The position numbers and the translations under genes were made by a program. A DNA stretch of 64,000 bases from positions 62,001 through 126,000 of the forward strand of contig JACKFA010000004.1 in assembly GCA_020632715.1 (NCBI GenBank), given 5' to 3'. The notes below the pieces were generated by a model, which ran no database searches, was not told where the DNA came from, and saw only the letters and a program-made list of their open reading frames with translations. Source of the DNA: Deltaproteobacteria bacterium. Its GTDB lineage: Bacteria; Myxococcota_A; UBA9042; PHBI01. Each line of letters starts with the position of its first letter. The stretch's first letter is position 1. Below are positions 40,203 through 49,603 of the stretch, piece after piece.

Positions 40203-42086
40203 ATGAATCGTCAGATCTCAGCGTTGTTCGTCGTGTTCCTGGCCGCGTGCCCCGGTGGTGGCGGCGGTGGCGGCGGTGGCGGGACGAAGCCGACGGCGGC
40301 GACCTGCGGGAACGAGGAGATCAACGGCTTCGAGCTGTGCGACGGGCCGACGTTCGTGAACGGGGCTGCGTGCTCGGGGTATGGGCTCGCCGACGGCAAC
40401 GTGTCGTGCACGTCGAGCTGCACGCTCGACTTCTCGACGTGCTCGTACCGGGACTACTGCACGGCGAACAACCTGTACAACGACGGCGCGTGCGACCCGT
40501 GTGACGTGCTCGGCGGGGTGCGCGACCCGGACTGCGACACGCTCTGCGGGGCGGACGGGACGTGCGCGGACAAGTACGACCCGCTGGTGGACGCGTACAC
40601 GTGTCGGCGGCTGGGGCTCGTCGACCCGGACTGCGGGCAGTGCGGGAACCGGATCCGCGAGGGGAACGAGCTGTGCGACGGGACGGCGTTCGACCCGAAC
40701 GCGTTCAAGTGCACGGCGTACGGTTTCTACGCGGGGGAGATCAAGTGCCGGCAGGACTGCGGGCCGGACTTCTCGGGGTGTGTCGCGAGCGACTGCGGCG
40801 ACGGGAAGGTCGAGGGGCTCGAGGAGTGCGACGGGAGCAACGTCGGCGGCAAGACGTGCGCGGACTATGGCGGCGTGGCCGGGGCGGTCGTGTGCACGGC
40901 GGACTGCAAGATCGACGCGACGGCGTGCGTGGAGCCCGGGTGCAACAACGGCGTGCTCGAGGCGGGCAGCGAGGAGTGCGACGGCGAGGACCTGGGCGGG
41001 GCGAGCTGCACGTCGCGCGGGTTCGTGGCGGGCGAGCTCGGGTGCACGGCGAACTGCGACTTCGACGAGGCGGCGTGCGTGGCGGCGGGCTGCCAGAACG
41101 GGGTGAAGGAGTCGACGGAGGACTGCGAGTTCACGGACGGCGTGGCGGACCTGGGCGGGGCGACGTGCGAGAGCCTCGGGTTCCTGCAGGGTGAGGTGAC
41201 GTGCTCGCCGGAGTCGTGCAAGTACGACACGAGCGCGTGCGTGGCGGCGGGCTGCGGGAACGGCGTGGTGGAGTCGCCGGCGGAGGAGTGCGAGGTGGGG
41301 CAGACGAAGCTCTGCAACCAGCTCGGCTTCACGAGCGGCGACGCGACGTGCGACACGCAGAGCTGCAAGTGGGTGAAGACGGCCTGTACGGGCGGCTGCG
41401 GCAACGGCGTGAAGGACGGCGCGGACCAGTGCGACGGGAGCGACCTCGGCGGGGCCGGCTGCGGCACGCTCGGCTTCAGCGGCGGGTCGCTGTCGTGCAA
41501 CGCGAGCTGCCAGTACGACACGTCGCGCTGCTCCGGGACGGTCAACAAGTGCGGCAACGGCGTGCGCGATCCGGGCGAGGTCTGCGACGGGACGCAGATT
41601 CAACCAGGCTTGACGTGCGCGAGCTTCGATGAAGGTGCCACCGGCACCGTGACCTGTGGCACGAATTGCCTCCCGAACTTCACCGGATGCTCCTTCGGCG
41701 AACTTTGCGCCGCGGCCGATTGGTACAGTGACGGGCTCTGTGATGGCTGCAACCAGTGGGGCGGATCGGTCGACCCCGCCTGTGAGTGCGTGGGTGGCGA
41801 CGGCGTGTGCAACGGCTACGTCGACCCGCTCCTGGGCTACAGGAACTCGTGTGACGTGGGTGGCAGCACCCCTCGTCCGAACGGCGACCCGGACTGCGCC
41901 GCGGCGTGCGGCGACGGACAGATCGCGGCGCTCACGCTCGAGGATGGGACGCAGTTTCCCGTGGAGCCGTGCGATGGGACGGCGTTCCTCAGCGGACTGA
42001 CCTGCCAGAAGCTGGGCTTCACCGGAGGTACCCTCAAGTGCGCCGCGAATTGCCGGCTCGACACCTCGAGCTGCACGCCTCAGTAG
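40203..42086 (+). CDS. Cys-rich repeat lipoprotein
   Basis: 627 residues. The lipoprotein signal ends at Cys16 (LAAC), followed by a run of ten glycines as a spacer. The rest is at least eight repeats of about 45 residues of the form C-G-N-G-x-x-x-x-x-E-x-CDG-x-x-x-x-x-x-C-x-x-x-G-(F/Y)-x-x-G-x-x-x-C-x-x-x-C-x-x-D-x-x-x-C. They are related to the Myxococcus Cys-rich repeat, each with six cysteines that could make three disulfides. Two larger loops (CTANNLYNDGACDPCD and CAAADWYSDGLCDGCNQ) share a second pattern. The gene is likely a surface or stalk-like structural protein. Third-position GC falls somewhat towards the 3' end. It stands next to the RCC1 lipoprotein gene. Confidence 0.82.
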   Translation: MNRQISALFVVFLAACPGGGGGGGGGGTKPTAATCGNEEINGFELCDGPTFVNGAACSGYGLADGNVSCTSSCTLDFSTCSYRDYCTANNLYNDGACDPCDVLGGVRDPDCDTLCGADGTCADKYDPLVDAYTCRRLGLVDPDCGQCGNRIREGNELCDGTAFDPNAFKCTAYGFYAGEIKCRQDCGPDFSGCVASDCGDGKVEGLEECDGSNVGGKTCADYGGVAGAVVCTADCKIDATACVEPGCNNGVLEAGSEECDGEDLGGASCTSRGFVAGELGCTANCDFDEAACVAAGCQNGVKESTEDCEFTDGVADLGGATCESLGFLQGEVTCSPESCKYDTSACVAAGCGNGVVESPAEECEVGQTKLCNQLGFTSGDATCDTQSCKWVKTACTGGCGNGVKDGADQCDGSDLGGAGCGTLGFSGGSLSCNASCQYDTSRCSGTVNKCGNGVRDPGEVCDGTQIQPGLTCASFDEGATGTVTCGTNCLPNFTGCSFGELCAAADWYSDGLCDGCNQWGGSVDPACECVGGDGVCNGYVDPLLGYRNSCDVGGSTPRPNGDPDCAAACGDGQIAALTLEDGTQFPVEPCDGTAFLSGLTCQKLGFTGGTLKCAANCRLDTSSCTPQ

Positions 42087-42180
42087 GCTTCGTCGTGACG
42101 TAGTAGTCGGGTTGCGGCGCCGGGCTACGCATGCCAACGTCGCGGGGCGCTTGCTCGTTTCTCACCGCGCGGAGCCTCCG

Positions 42181-43791
42181 ATGCGTCTCGCGACAATGCT
42201 ATCGACCGCGCTGCTCGTCGGCTGTTTCCCCGACGCTCCTGACAAAGCGTCGGACGCGACTGTGGTCGAGGAAACGACGCCCCAGAACGACGCGACGAGC
42301 GCGTCGGACACCGGCGACGCCGACACCATCGTCGGTGATGACGCGGAAGACACCGCGATCGCGTGCCCAGGCGGCTGCGGTCATCTCGACGGGAGCTGCC
42401 TTGTCGGCGTGTGCGAGGCTGGAGTTTGCGCGACCCGCCCGGTGGACGAGGAGAGCGCATGCGATGACGGAAACGCGTGCACGCGAACTGATCGCTGTGT
42501 TCACGGTGAGTGCGTGGGCGACGACCCCATGCAGTGCGAGCCCCTGTCTCAATGTCATGTCGCTGGGGAGTGCGAGCCCTCGAGCGGCGAGTGCTCGGCC
42601 CCTGAGAAGCCGAGGGACGCACCGTGCGACTCGGGCTACGACCTGCCGGGCTTCTGCCGAGCGGGAGCATGCAAGCCTCGCGTCGTCGTCGTGGGCCCGG
42701 TCGAGACCTGCCTCGTCGTGCACGGCACCCTCGAGTGTTGGTCGGGCTTGGTCACCGCCGCCAACGCGGGGACGACGTACGCGTTCGGGCGCGATGTGGT
42801 CGATGTCGCCGTGGGCTCCACCACCAAGTGCGCTCGGTTCGAAGACGACCACGTCGCCTGCTGGGGAAGCGGGGCGGCTGCCGGGAGCGCTGATGCCGGC
42901 ACCGCGCGCGACGTGCCCGTCGGGGAGACGTCCGAACTCGCAGCGAGCGGGAGTTTCGCCTGCGTCGTGGCGGCGAATGATGGCAAAGCCCGATGCTGGG
43001 GGGCCGCTGGAGCCGTCCTCGGACCCGACGGTGCCCAGTCTGTTGGCTACGACGACGCGGCCACAGTCAGAGCGATCCCGACGTCGAGCGCGGTGCGAAG
43101 CCTCTCGACCGGTTCGGGCCACGCGTGCGCCGCGGACGCGAACGGTCGACTCTGGTGCTGGGGCTTCGGGACCCTCGGTGAGCTTGGCTTCGGCGCGACC
43201 GACCCCTACGACTTCAGCGGGGTGTCGCCTGCGCTCCCGGCGAAGTTCGTCCCTGCAGGTGCCTTGATCCGATCTGTCGCCTGCGGTTCGAGCTGGACCT
43301 GCGCCAGGACTCCGTCCGGTGACGTCAGGTGTTGGGGGCGGCTCGTCACGGATGGTCAAGGAACGACGTACGGCGACGACGAGCCCGCGGGCGACAGCCC
43401 TCTGCTCGATCTCGGGGGGCCGGTGCGGGCCCTGGCGCGAACGTCCGCGGGCGCACTCCACGTCTGCGCGCTCCGAGAAGACGGAGCTGTCGTCTGCTGG
43501 GGACGAGGTGGCAGCCGAAACCATGCGCATGACGGGCAGCTCGGGTACGTCGGCGTCACGGACGACGTAGGCGACGACGAGCCCGCAGGGTCGCACGGAG
43601 CCGTCGATGTCGGGGAGCCGTCGGTCTTCGTCGCCGTCGGCGGGAACGGCTTCGAGGCCGCCACGTGCGCCATCGGCGTCTCGGGCAAGCTCCACTGCTG
43701 GGGCGCGGCCAGCCTCACAGGCTACGGCGACGGCGTCGACCGGGGCGCCGTCCCTGGCACCATGCCGCCGGGCGACGTCCCCTTCGAGTAG
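42181..43791 (+). CDS. RCC1-like propeller lipoprotein with Cys-rich module (intact paralogue)
   Basis: 536 residues from ATG 42181. The lipoprotein signal ends at Cys15 (LLVGC). An Asp-Thr/Ala linker reaches about residue 60. A Cys-rich module follows (CPGGCGHLDGSCLVGVCEAG, CDDGNACTRTDRCVHGECVG, ending CRAGACKPR). The C-terminal 360 residues are RCC1-type repeats recognised by C-W-G and G-x-L-G-x-G units (ACAADANGRLWCWGFGTLG, CALREDGAVVCWGRGG, CAIGVSGKLHCWGAAS), predicting a beta-propeller. It ends MPPGDVPFE. The copy at 10109-11797 has the same architecture but is broken. Base composition is less GC-biased than in neighbouring genes. A binding or surface-display role is inferred; no enzyme motif is seen. 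Confidence 0.83.
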   Translation: MRLATMLSTALLVGCFPDAPDKASDATVVEETTPQNDATSASDTGDADTIVGDDAEDTAIACPGGCGHLDGSCLVGVCEAGVCATRPVDEESACDDGNACTRTDRCVHGECVGDDPMQCEPLSQCHVAGECEPSSGECSAPEKPRDAPCDSGYDLPGFCRAGACKPRVVVVGPVETCLVVHGTLECWSGLVTAANAGTTYAFGRDVVDVAVGSTTKCARFEDDHVACWGSGAAAGSADAGTARDVPVGETSELAASGSFACVVAANDGKARCWGAAGAVLGPDGAQSVGYDDAATVRAIPTSSAVRSLSTGSGHACAADANGRLWCWGFGTLGELGFGATDPYDFSGVSPALPAKFVPAGALIRSVACGSSWTCARTPSGDVRCWGRLVTDGQGTTYGDDEPAGDSPLLDLGGPVRALARTSAGALHVCALREDGAVVCWGRGGSRNHAHDGQLGYVGVTDDVGDDEPAGSHGAVDVGEPSVFVAVGGNGFEAATCAIGVSGKLHCWGAASLTGYGDGVDRGAVPGTMPPGDVPFE

Positions 43792-43859
43792 CTCGCGCGC
43801 CGACCTCCCGCGCGCGCCGACCATGACAGAACGCGCCCGCTCTGGTACTCCCCCCCGTC

Positions 43860-46800
43860 GTGGGAAGCGTCACCGACTGGCTCGAGGGACACGACGTCGA
43901 CGACGTCGTCTCGTCGCTCGTCTTCGCGCGCGGCCGTGACCTCTGGATCAAGGGCCACGCCGTCTCCGTGCGGCAGCGCCTCGACGGGATCCTCGAGGCC
44001 CAGATCAAGGGCTCGAAGGACGCCCTCTACGACGTGACCGTCGTCGCCTCGCGCGCCCAGCTCGTCGCGCGCTGCACCTGCCCCTTCGAGGCCATGGTGT
44101 GCAAGCACGTCGTCTGCGCCTTGCTCGCCTGGAAGGAGGAGGTCCGGAAGAAGCACGACGCCGAGCTCGACGCCGCCGACGACGCCTCCGGCGCCACCCC
44201 CGCCGCCCTCGACCGCAAGACCTCCCGCGCCGCCGTCTTCGCCTGGGCCCGCGAGCGCGGCGTCGAGCACTGGCTCTCCGCCTCCCCGGCCTTCGTCCCC
44301 CAGCTGCGCCTCGCCGCCAAGCCCGCCTCCGCCGAGCTCCTCCGCGCGCGCATGCTCCAGATCGTCGACTTCTTCGGCCGCGACTCCCGCTGGTCCCACA
44401 TCTCCGACACCGTCGTCGACCACCTCGTCGGCTTCCTCGACGAGCGCGCCCGCGCCGTCGCCGACCACCGCCCCAAGGACGCTCGGCGCCGCTGGACCCC
44501 CGCCTCCGACGACGTCGCCCTCGAGCGCGCCATAGGCGCCCTCGTCGCCCTCCGCGCCTCCCTCCGCGAAGACACCGCCGGCCGCGAGCCCGCCGCCCGC
44601 ACCACCACCTCCGTCACCCTCATCCCCTGGCCCCCCGGCCTCTCCGTCCACTTCCGCGCCCACCCCATGGTCGCCGGCCTCGGCATCACCACCCTCGCCC
44701 CCCTCTGGGGCGAGCACACCGTCCGCCTCCGCTTCGGCGACGACGGCGTCGAGCTCGTCGAACCCGACGGCACCCCCGGCGAGCTCCTCGTCGAGGCCGT
44801 CGAGGCCGCCCTCGACGCCCTCTGCGACCCCGCCGACCAGGCCCTCGCCCACGCCCTCCGCGACGAGCTCGCGAAGCCCCTCTGGCGCCGCATGCTCGAG
44901 ACCATGCGCCGCGAGATGACCGCCGTCTCCCCCGCCCCCCTGAGCCACGGCCAGGAAGAAGGCGAGCTCGGCTGGCGCGTCGCCGTCTCCCGCTACGACC
45001 TCAACGTCGCCCCCGTCTTCGTCCGCCCCAAGAAGACCGGCAGCGGCTGGATCCTCCGCAAGCTCTCCCTCGGGAAGCTCACCCAGACCCCGCGCCGCTG
45101 GGACCACCCCGGCGACGCCCCCGCCCTCGCCGCCCTCGAGTCCGGCGCGCCGCGGGCGTCCTATGCTGCATTGCAGCATCTCGTCGGACACCCGCGGATC
45201 TTCTCCGCGGAGGGCGAAGCGCGGCGCCTGATGGTGCAGCGCACACAGCTCGTCCAGGCCGTGCGACCAGCCGACGACGGCGTCGAGCTCGGCTTCGAGC
45301 TGCACGGCGAGTTCCTCGAGCCCGGCGCCCTGCGCTCGCTCCTCGGCGGCGTCGCGACCGACGTCGCCGTCACGGCCGACCTCGAGAAGGGGCGGATCAC
45401 CGTCATCGACGTCCCGCCCGAGGCCCCCGGCCTCCTCGCGACCTGGCGCGAGCTCGGCAACCGGATCCCCGCCGAGGGCGTCCCCGACCTCGTCGAGTAC
45501 CTCGCCGAGGCGAGCGAGCACGCCGAGATGAGCCTCCCCGACGAGCTCGCCGGCGAGGACGTCCCCCCCGACTCGCGCCCCTTCCTGCAGCTCGAGGCCC
45601 CGCCCGACGCGACCGTCATCGCGCGCCTCGCCGTTCGCCCGCTCAGCGAGCGCGCGAGCGAGCCCCCGGGCAGCGGCCCCGAGCGCCTCATCGCGCGGCG
45701 GGACGGGCAGGTCGTCCACTGCCAGCGCGATATGGGCGCCGAGCTCGTCGCCGCCGGGCAGCTCGCGGCGCTCCTCGGCGTGGAGCCGCACGACAGCGGG
45801 CTCCGCTGGGAGTGGGGCTTCACCGAGATCGACGACGTGCTCGATCTGCTCGCCCGCGCCCGCGAGGCCGAGGTGCGCGTCGAGTGGGGCTCCGAGCAGC
45901 GCTACAACGTCGGCCGCACCATCACGGGCTCGGACCTGACGGTGCGCGCCGAGGGGGCCAAGGGCCGCGACTGGTTCGGCCTCGACGGCGGCGTCAAGGT
46001 CGGCGACTCGGTGATCCCGCTCCGCGAGGTGCTGCGCGCGCTCCGCGAGCGGCGCCGCTACGTGCGCGTCGGCGAGGGCGAGTGGGCGGCCATCGACGCG
46101 CAGCTCCAGCGCCGCCTCGACGCCCTCGCGCAGACCGCCGCCACCGACAAGAAGGGCGACGACCGCCTCTCGATCCTCGCGGCACCGCTCGTCGCGGGGC
46201 TCGAGGAGATCGGCGCGCACGTGGTCGGCACGGGGGCGTGGCTCGAGCGCATGGAGCGCATGCGCGAGGCGGCCGACCTCGACGTGCCCATCCCCGACGC
46301 CTTCACGGGCTCCCTCCGCGACTACCAGCGCGAGGGCTTCGAGTGGCTCGCGCGCCTCGCGCACTGGGCGAGCGGCGCCTGCCTCGCCGACGACATGGGC
46401 CTCGGGAAGACCATCCAGGCGCTCGCGCTGATGCTGCGGCGCGCGGCGGGCGGCCCGCAGCTGGTCGTCGCGCCGACGTCGCTCGGGTTCAACTGGGAGC
46501 GCGAGGCCGAGCGCTTCGCGCCGACGCTGCGCGTGCAGCTCTTCCGCGGCGCCCCGACGCTCGACGTCCTCGAGGGGGAGCTCGGCCCGGGCGACGTGAT
46601 CGTCACGAGCTACGACCTCGTCGCGCGCTACGCGAACGAGCTCACGGAGAAGGCGTTCGCCACCGTGATCCTCGACGAGTCGCAGGCGATCAAGAACCCG
46701 TCGACGCAGCGCGCGCGCGCCGTGTACGCCCTCAAGGGGGAGTTCACCCTGGCGCTGACGGGCACGCCCATCGAGAACCGGACCGGGGAGATCTGGAGCC

Positions 46801-47747
46801 TCTTCCACGCCATCGCCCCCGGCCTCCTCGGCTCGGCGCGGTCGTTCCGGGAGGCGTTCGCCGTGCCGATCGAGCGCTTCGAGCGCCCAGGCGCCCGCGA
46901 GAGCCTCGCCGCCATGGTGCGGCCGTTCGTGCTGCGGCGCCTCAAGCGCGACGTCGCGAAGGAGCTCCCGCCGCGCACCGACATCCGCATGGAGGTCGAC
47001 CTCTCCGCGAGCGAGCGCGGGCTCTACGAGGAGATGCGCGACGCCGCCGCCGCGACGCTCCTCGGGAACCGCGAGACCGAGAGCGCCGTCACGCCGCAGC
47101 AGCGCTTCATCGTGCTCCAGGCGCTGACGCGGCTCCGGCAGCTCGCGTGCCACCCGCGCCTCGTCGACCCCGCGTCGCCCGTGAAGTCGAGCAAGCTCGA
47201 GGTCTTGCGCCAGCTCGTCGACGAGCTCCGCGACGAGGGCCACCGCGCGCTCATCTTCTCGCAGTTCACGACGCTCCTCGGGCTCGTGCGGGCGGCGCTC
47301 GAGGAGGACGGCGTGCGCTGCCGCTACCTCGACGGGCAGACCCCCGCGCACCAGCGCCGCGTCGAGGTCGACGCCTTCCAGGACGGCGACGGCGACGTGT
47401 TCCTCCTGTCGCTCAAGGCCGGCGGCACCGGCCTCAACCTCACGGGCGCCGACTACGTCATCCACCTCGACCCGTGGTGGAACCCGGCCGCCGAGGACCA
47501 GGCGACCGACCGCGCGCACCGCATCGGGCAGGACAAGCCGGTGACGGTCATCCGGCTCGTGGCGCGCGGCACGGTCGAGGAGGGCATCATGAAGCTCCAC
47601 GCCGACAAGCGGGAGCTCGCCGAGGCGCTGCTCGCCGGCACGGACTCGGCGCGGTCGATGACGATCGAGGAGCTCTCGGCCCTCATCCGCGGCGCGAACG
47701 AGGTTCACGAGGCCCCCGCCGAGGACGCGGCCGACGACGAGGCGTGA
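43860..47747 (+). CDS. SWIM-domain SNF2-family DEAD/DEAH-box ATPase
   Basis: 1,295 residues from GTG 43860. The N-terminal SWIM zinc finger is C-T-C-x6-C-K-H (Cys72, Cys74, Cys81, His83). A large middle region of about 730 residues corresponds to the accessory part of bacterial SNF2 proteins. The helicase core starts near residue 820 (GSLRDYQREGFEWL). It has Walker A G-L-G-K-T at 847-851, motif II D-E-S-Q at 939-942, motif III LTGTPIENR, and a C-terminal half with SQFTTLLG, LSLKAGGTGLNLTGADYVIHL and the arginine finger region QATDRAHRIGQ. It should translocate on DNA and remodel protein-DNA complexes in the cytosol. It converges on the 47757 gene with a shared palindrome at the stops. Close relatives are common in bacteria. 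Confidence 0.93.
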   Translation: MGSVTDWLEGHDVDDVVSSLVFARGRDLWIKGHAVSVRQRLDGILEAQIKGSKDALYDVTVVASRAQLVARCTCPFEAMVCKHVVCALLAWKEEVRKKHDAELDAADDASGATPAALDRKTSRAAVFAWARERGVEHWLSASPAFVPQLRLAAKPASAELLRARMLQIVDFFGRDSRWSHISDTVVDHLVGFLDERARAVADHRPKDARRRWTPASDDVALERAIGALVALRASLREDTAGREPAARTTTSVTLIPWPPGLSVHFRAHPMVAGLGITTLAPLWGEHTVRLRFGDDGVELVEPDGTPGELLVEAVEAALDALCDPADQALAHALRDELAKPLWRRMLETMRREMTAVSPAPLSHGQEEGELGWRVAVSRYDLNVAPVFVRPKKTGSGWILRKLSLGKLTQTPRRWDHPGDAPALAALESGAPRASYAALQHLVGHPRIFSAEGEARRLMVQRTQLVQAVRPADDGVELGFELHGEFLEPGALRSLLGGVATDVAVTADLEKGRITVIDVPPEAPGLLATWRELGNRIPAEGVPDLVEYLAEASEHAEMSLPDELAGEDVPPDSRPFLQLEAPPDATVIARLAVRPLSERASEPPGSGPERLIARRDGQVVHCQRDMGAELVAAGQLAALLGVEPHDSGLRWEWGFTEIDDVLDLLARAREAEVRVEWGSEQRYNVGRTITGSDLTVRAEGAKGRDWFGLDGGVKVGDSVIPLREVLRALRERRRYVRVGEGEWAAIDAQLQRRLDALAQTAATDKKGDDRLSILAAPLVAGLEEIGAHVVGTGAWLERMERMREAADLDVPIPDAFTGSLRDYQREGFEWLARLAHWASGACLADDMGLGKTIQALALMLRRAAGGPQLVVAPTSLGFNWEREAERFAPTLRVQLFRGAPTLDVLEGELGPGDVIVTSYDLVARYANELTEKAFATVILDESQAIKNPSTQRARAVYALKGEFTLALTGTPIENRTGEIWSLFHAIAPGLLGSARSFREAFAVPIERFERPGARESLAAMVRPFVLRRLKRDVAKELPPRTDIRMEVDLSASERGLYEEMRDAAAATLLGNRETESAVTPQQRFIVLQALTRLRQLACHPRLVDPASPVKSSKLEVLRQLVDELRDEGHRALIFSQFTTLLGLVRAALEEDGVRCRYLDGQTPAHQRRVEVDAFQDGDGDVFLLSLKAGGTGLNLTGADYVIHLDPWWNPAAEDQATDRAHRIGQDKPVTVIRLVARGTVEEGIMKLHADKRELAEALLAGTDSARSMTIEELSALIRGANEVHEAPAEDAADDEA

Positions 47748-47759
47748 CGCGGCGCGTCA
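47745..47759. repeat. Palindrome TGACGC-N3-GCGTCA, copy 3, containing both stop codons
   Basis: The palindrome starts with the TGA stop of the SNF2 gene and ends with the TGA stop (read on the minus strand) of the 47757 gene. It is followed by a degenerate half-site GGCGCGTTATC. It could act as a bidirectional 3'-end hairpin. Confidence 0.6.
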
Positions 47760-48317
47760 TGGCGCGTTATCAGCCTCGCACCGGCCTGCGCGCCCGTTCC
47801 AGACGTAGGGCTCGACGCCGGGATAGAGCTGGAGCCGAGCCTCGCGGTTCTCGAGGCCGCGGCCATAGAGCAACACGTTCGGCCGCCCGTCGCCGTAGGA
47901 GACGCGGACGCCGTCGCCGGCCAGGCGCCCGACGACCAGCTCGCCGAGGTTGGCGTTGAGCCAGATCCCCGGCCAGGCGCCGTCGCCCGGTCGCCGCGAC
48001 TTGAGCTCGAGGGAGCCGCCCCGGGTGGAGGAGAGCCTAACGACCACGTCGCCCTCGCTGTCGGTCGCGGTGAGGCCCGACTCGTTGAGGACGAGGCGTT
48101 CGCGGCCCAGATCGTCGACGAGCTTCAGCTCATGGAGGTCGGTCGTGCTCCGAGACCACGCGCTCCAGGCGTAGACCGCGACGATGAAGGTCAGCGCGAG
48201 CACGCCCTGCGTCCAGCGCAGCGAGCGCCGGAGACGCGCGATGTCAGGGTCCTTGCCCGGGGCCGTCTCGGGGGTGGGGGTCGAGTCGAAGGCGAAGCCG
48301 GGGACGATGTTGTGCAT
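47757..48317 (-). CDS. Single-pass membrane protein with short beta-repeat domain
   Basis: 186 residues; AAGGAG precedes the ATG at 48317. The N-terminus is cytoplasmic, rich in Pro/Thr and then basic (ARLRRSLRWTQ). One transmembrane helix spans about 37-54 (VLALTFIVAVYAWSAW). The exposed part has short repeating strands of the type L-x-L-V-D-x-x-G-x-x-R-L-V-L (ELKLVDDLGRERLVLNESGL, ATDSEGDVVVRLSS, GELVVGRLAG). Such repeats occur in other bacterial membrane proteins of unknown function. It lies 41 bp downstream of the 334-residue gene and is probably co-transcribed with it. Confidence 0.7.
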   Translation of the reverse strand: MHNIVPGFAFDSTPTPETAPGKDPDIARLRRSLRWTQGVLALTFIVAVYAWSAWSRSTTDLHELKLVDDLGRERLVLNESGLTATDSEGDVVVRLSSTRGGSLELKSRRPGDGAWPGIWLNANLGELVVGRLAGDGVRVSYGDGRPNVLLYGRGLENREARLQLYPGVEPYVWNGRAGRCEADNAP

Positions 48318-48358
48318 GGGATGCTCCTTGGGGTCGTGGTCGCGGTTCGGTCTTGGGC

Positions 48359-49363
48359 TCAGCGGCGAGCGCCGGGGCGGTCGGGGGTCGTCGTGCCAGT
48401 GTGGCGCCAGGCGGCGTTCCCCACCCCGGCGCGCTCGTAGTGCTCCACGTCCAGCGGAACGGGGAGCTCCTTCAGGGGGTCTGCGCCAGGCGGCAGGCTA
48501 TCGAGGAGGTGCTGCGGCACGTTGACGGGGGTGATCTGCTGGCCGCCGAAGCGCACGTTCGCGCCGTCGCGCCCGATCTCTTCGTCGCCCGGGTAGTTGC
48601 GGTCGGTGCGATAGGCCTGCGCCACGAAGCGCGCGCCGTGGTCGGAGAGCCACTCGCGCAAGAGCGCCCGCTCGAGCTCGGCCGAGGTGTGCTCGACCGG
48701 GAACTCGGCCGTCACCATCACCTCCTCCCAGCAGTCGCGTTGGCGCTCGCCGGCGGCCGTGTCATCGGCCACGAGGGTCTCGATCTGCTCGTCGACGAGC
48801 GCGATCTCGGAGTGGGCGACGTGGTCGTAGGCCTTCTCCCGCTCGCGGTCGACAGCGAGACGGTGCGCTTCGATCCAGCGCGCGAGCTGCTTCCCCTTCG
48901 AAGCCTCGTCCGCCTTCCGGTAGGCGCCGGCGACCAGCGTGACGCCCTTCGCGACGGTGTTCAGAGGCGGCGGGAGCACCATCGTCAGGCTCTCGAACGC
49001 CGTGCCGATGACCATGCTGACGACGTTCTCATCCTTCGCGAAGGTCATTCGGGCCTCGAACGCCTTGAGGGCACTCGCGTCCCGATTGAACTTCTCCTGG
49101 ATGGTGGCGTGGAGGGTGAGGTGAAGCGTCTTGCGCGCTTCGATGAGCGCCATCCGCCGCTCGTGCCGCTGATGCTCGGAGCTCGGCGGCGCTTCCTGCG
49201 CGGGGGCAGCGAGCACCGCCTGCCCCGCGTCGAACGTCGGCGCGAGCCGTGCCGCTCGACGCGCGGCGTCCTTGCCGGTCGGCGCGGGCGCGTCGCCGTC
49301 GACCGCGGGGCGCGGGCCGGCCAGGTCGGGCGTGAGCTTCGGGACGAACGACGGGCCTGCCAA
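48359..49363 (-). CDS. Unknown soluble protein, TTG start with strong ribosome-binding site
   Basis: 334 residues from TTG 49363; GGAGGTGA lies 6 nt upstream, which fixes the start. There is no signal peptide. The N-terminus is Pro/Ala-rich (1-60). A long helical region follows (RHERRMALIEARKTLHLTLH, QEKFNRDASALKAFEARM). It includes one hydrophobic, possibly membrane-active stretch (VVSMVIGTAFESLTMVLPPP, then NTVAKGVTLVAGAYR) and another helix set (ARWIEAHRLAVDREREKAYD, SEIALVDEQIETLVADD). The C-terminal third is probably globular. I do not recognise a family. The hydrophobic stretch flanked by charged helices recalls toxins or phage-like structural proteins, but no partner genes for these are present. 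Confidence 0.65.
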   Translation of the reverse strand: MAGPSFVPKLTPDLAGPRPAVDGDAPAPTGKDAARRAARLAPTFDAGQAVLAAPAQEAPPSSEHQRHERRMALIEARKTLHLTLHATIQEKFNRDASALKAFEARMTFAKDENVVSMVIGTAFESLTMVLPPPLNTVAKGVTLVAGAYRKADEASKGKQLARWIEAHRLAVDREREKAYDHVAHSEIALVDEQIETLVADDTAAGERQRDCWEEVMVTAEFPVEHTSAELERALLREWLSDHGARFVAQAYRTDRNYPGDEEIGRDGANVRFGGQQITPVNVPQHLLDSLPPGADPLKELPVPLDVEHYERAGVGNAAWRHTGTTTPDRPGARR

Positions 49364-49603
49364 GGGTCACCTCCGGGTGGTGACGCGGCCCTGGCGCAAG
49401 GCTTGGGCCAACCGTCCCCGGGGGCGGCCTCCTGCCCGCGATCGGCCTGGATGGCCGACGCGAGCCCCTGCGACCGCGCGCTCGGCGCGATGTTGGCGCC
49501 GATCTCCGGGGTCCAGGGGCCACAAACCGCGGGGTTCACCGACCCCGGCCGCGATCACCTCGCTCTCGCCTCGCTCTTCGCCCGCTCCGCCCCCGCGCGC
49601 CCC

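Noticed and set aside
40721..41557. Possible CRISPR-like regular repeat in the Cys-rich genes
   Set aside because: The periodicity is codon-level repetition of a protein motif in an open frame; there are no identical repeats with unique spacers.
48359..49363. Reading the 334-residue protein as a toxin of a contact-dependent system
   Set aside because: There is no secretion marker, immunity-like neighbour or recognisable toxin domain; the hydrophobic stretch alone is not enough.
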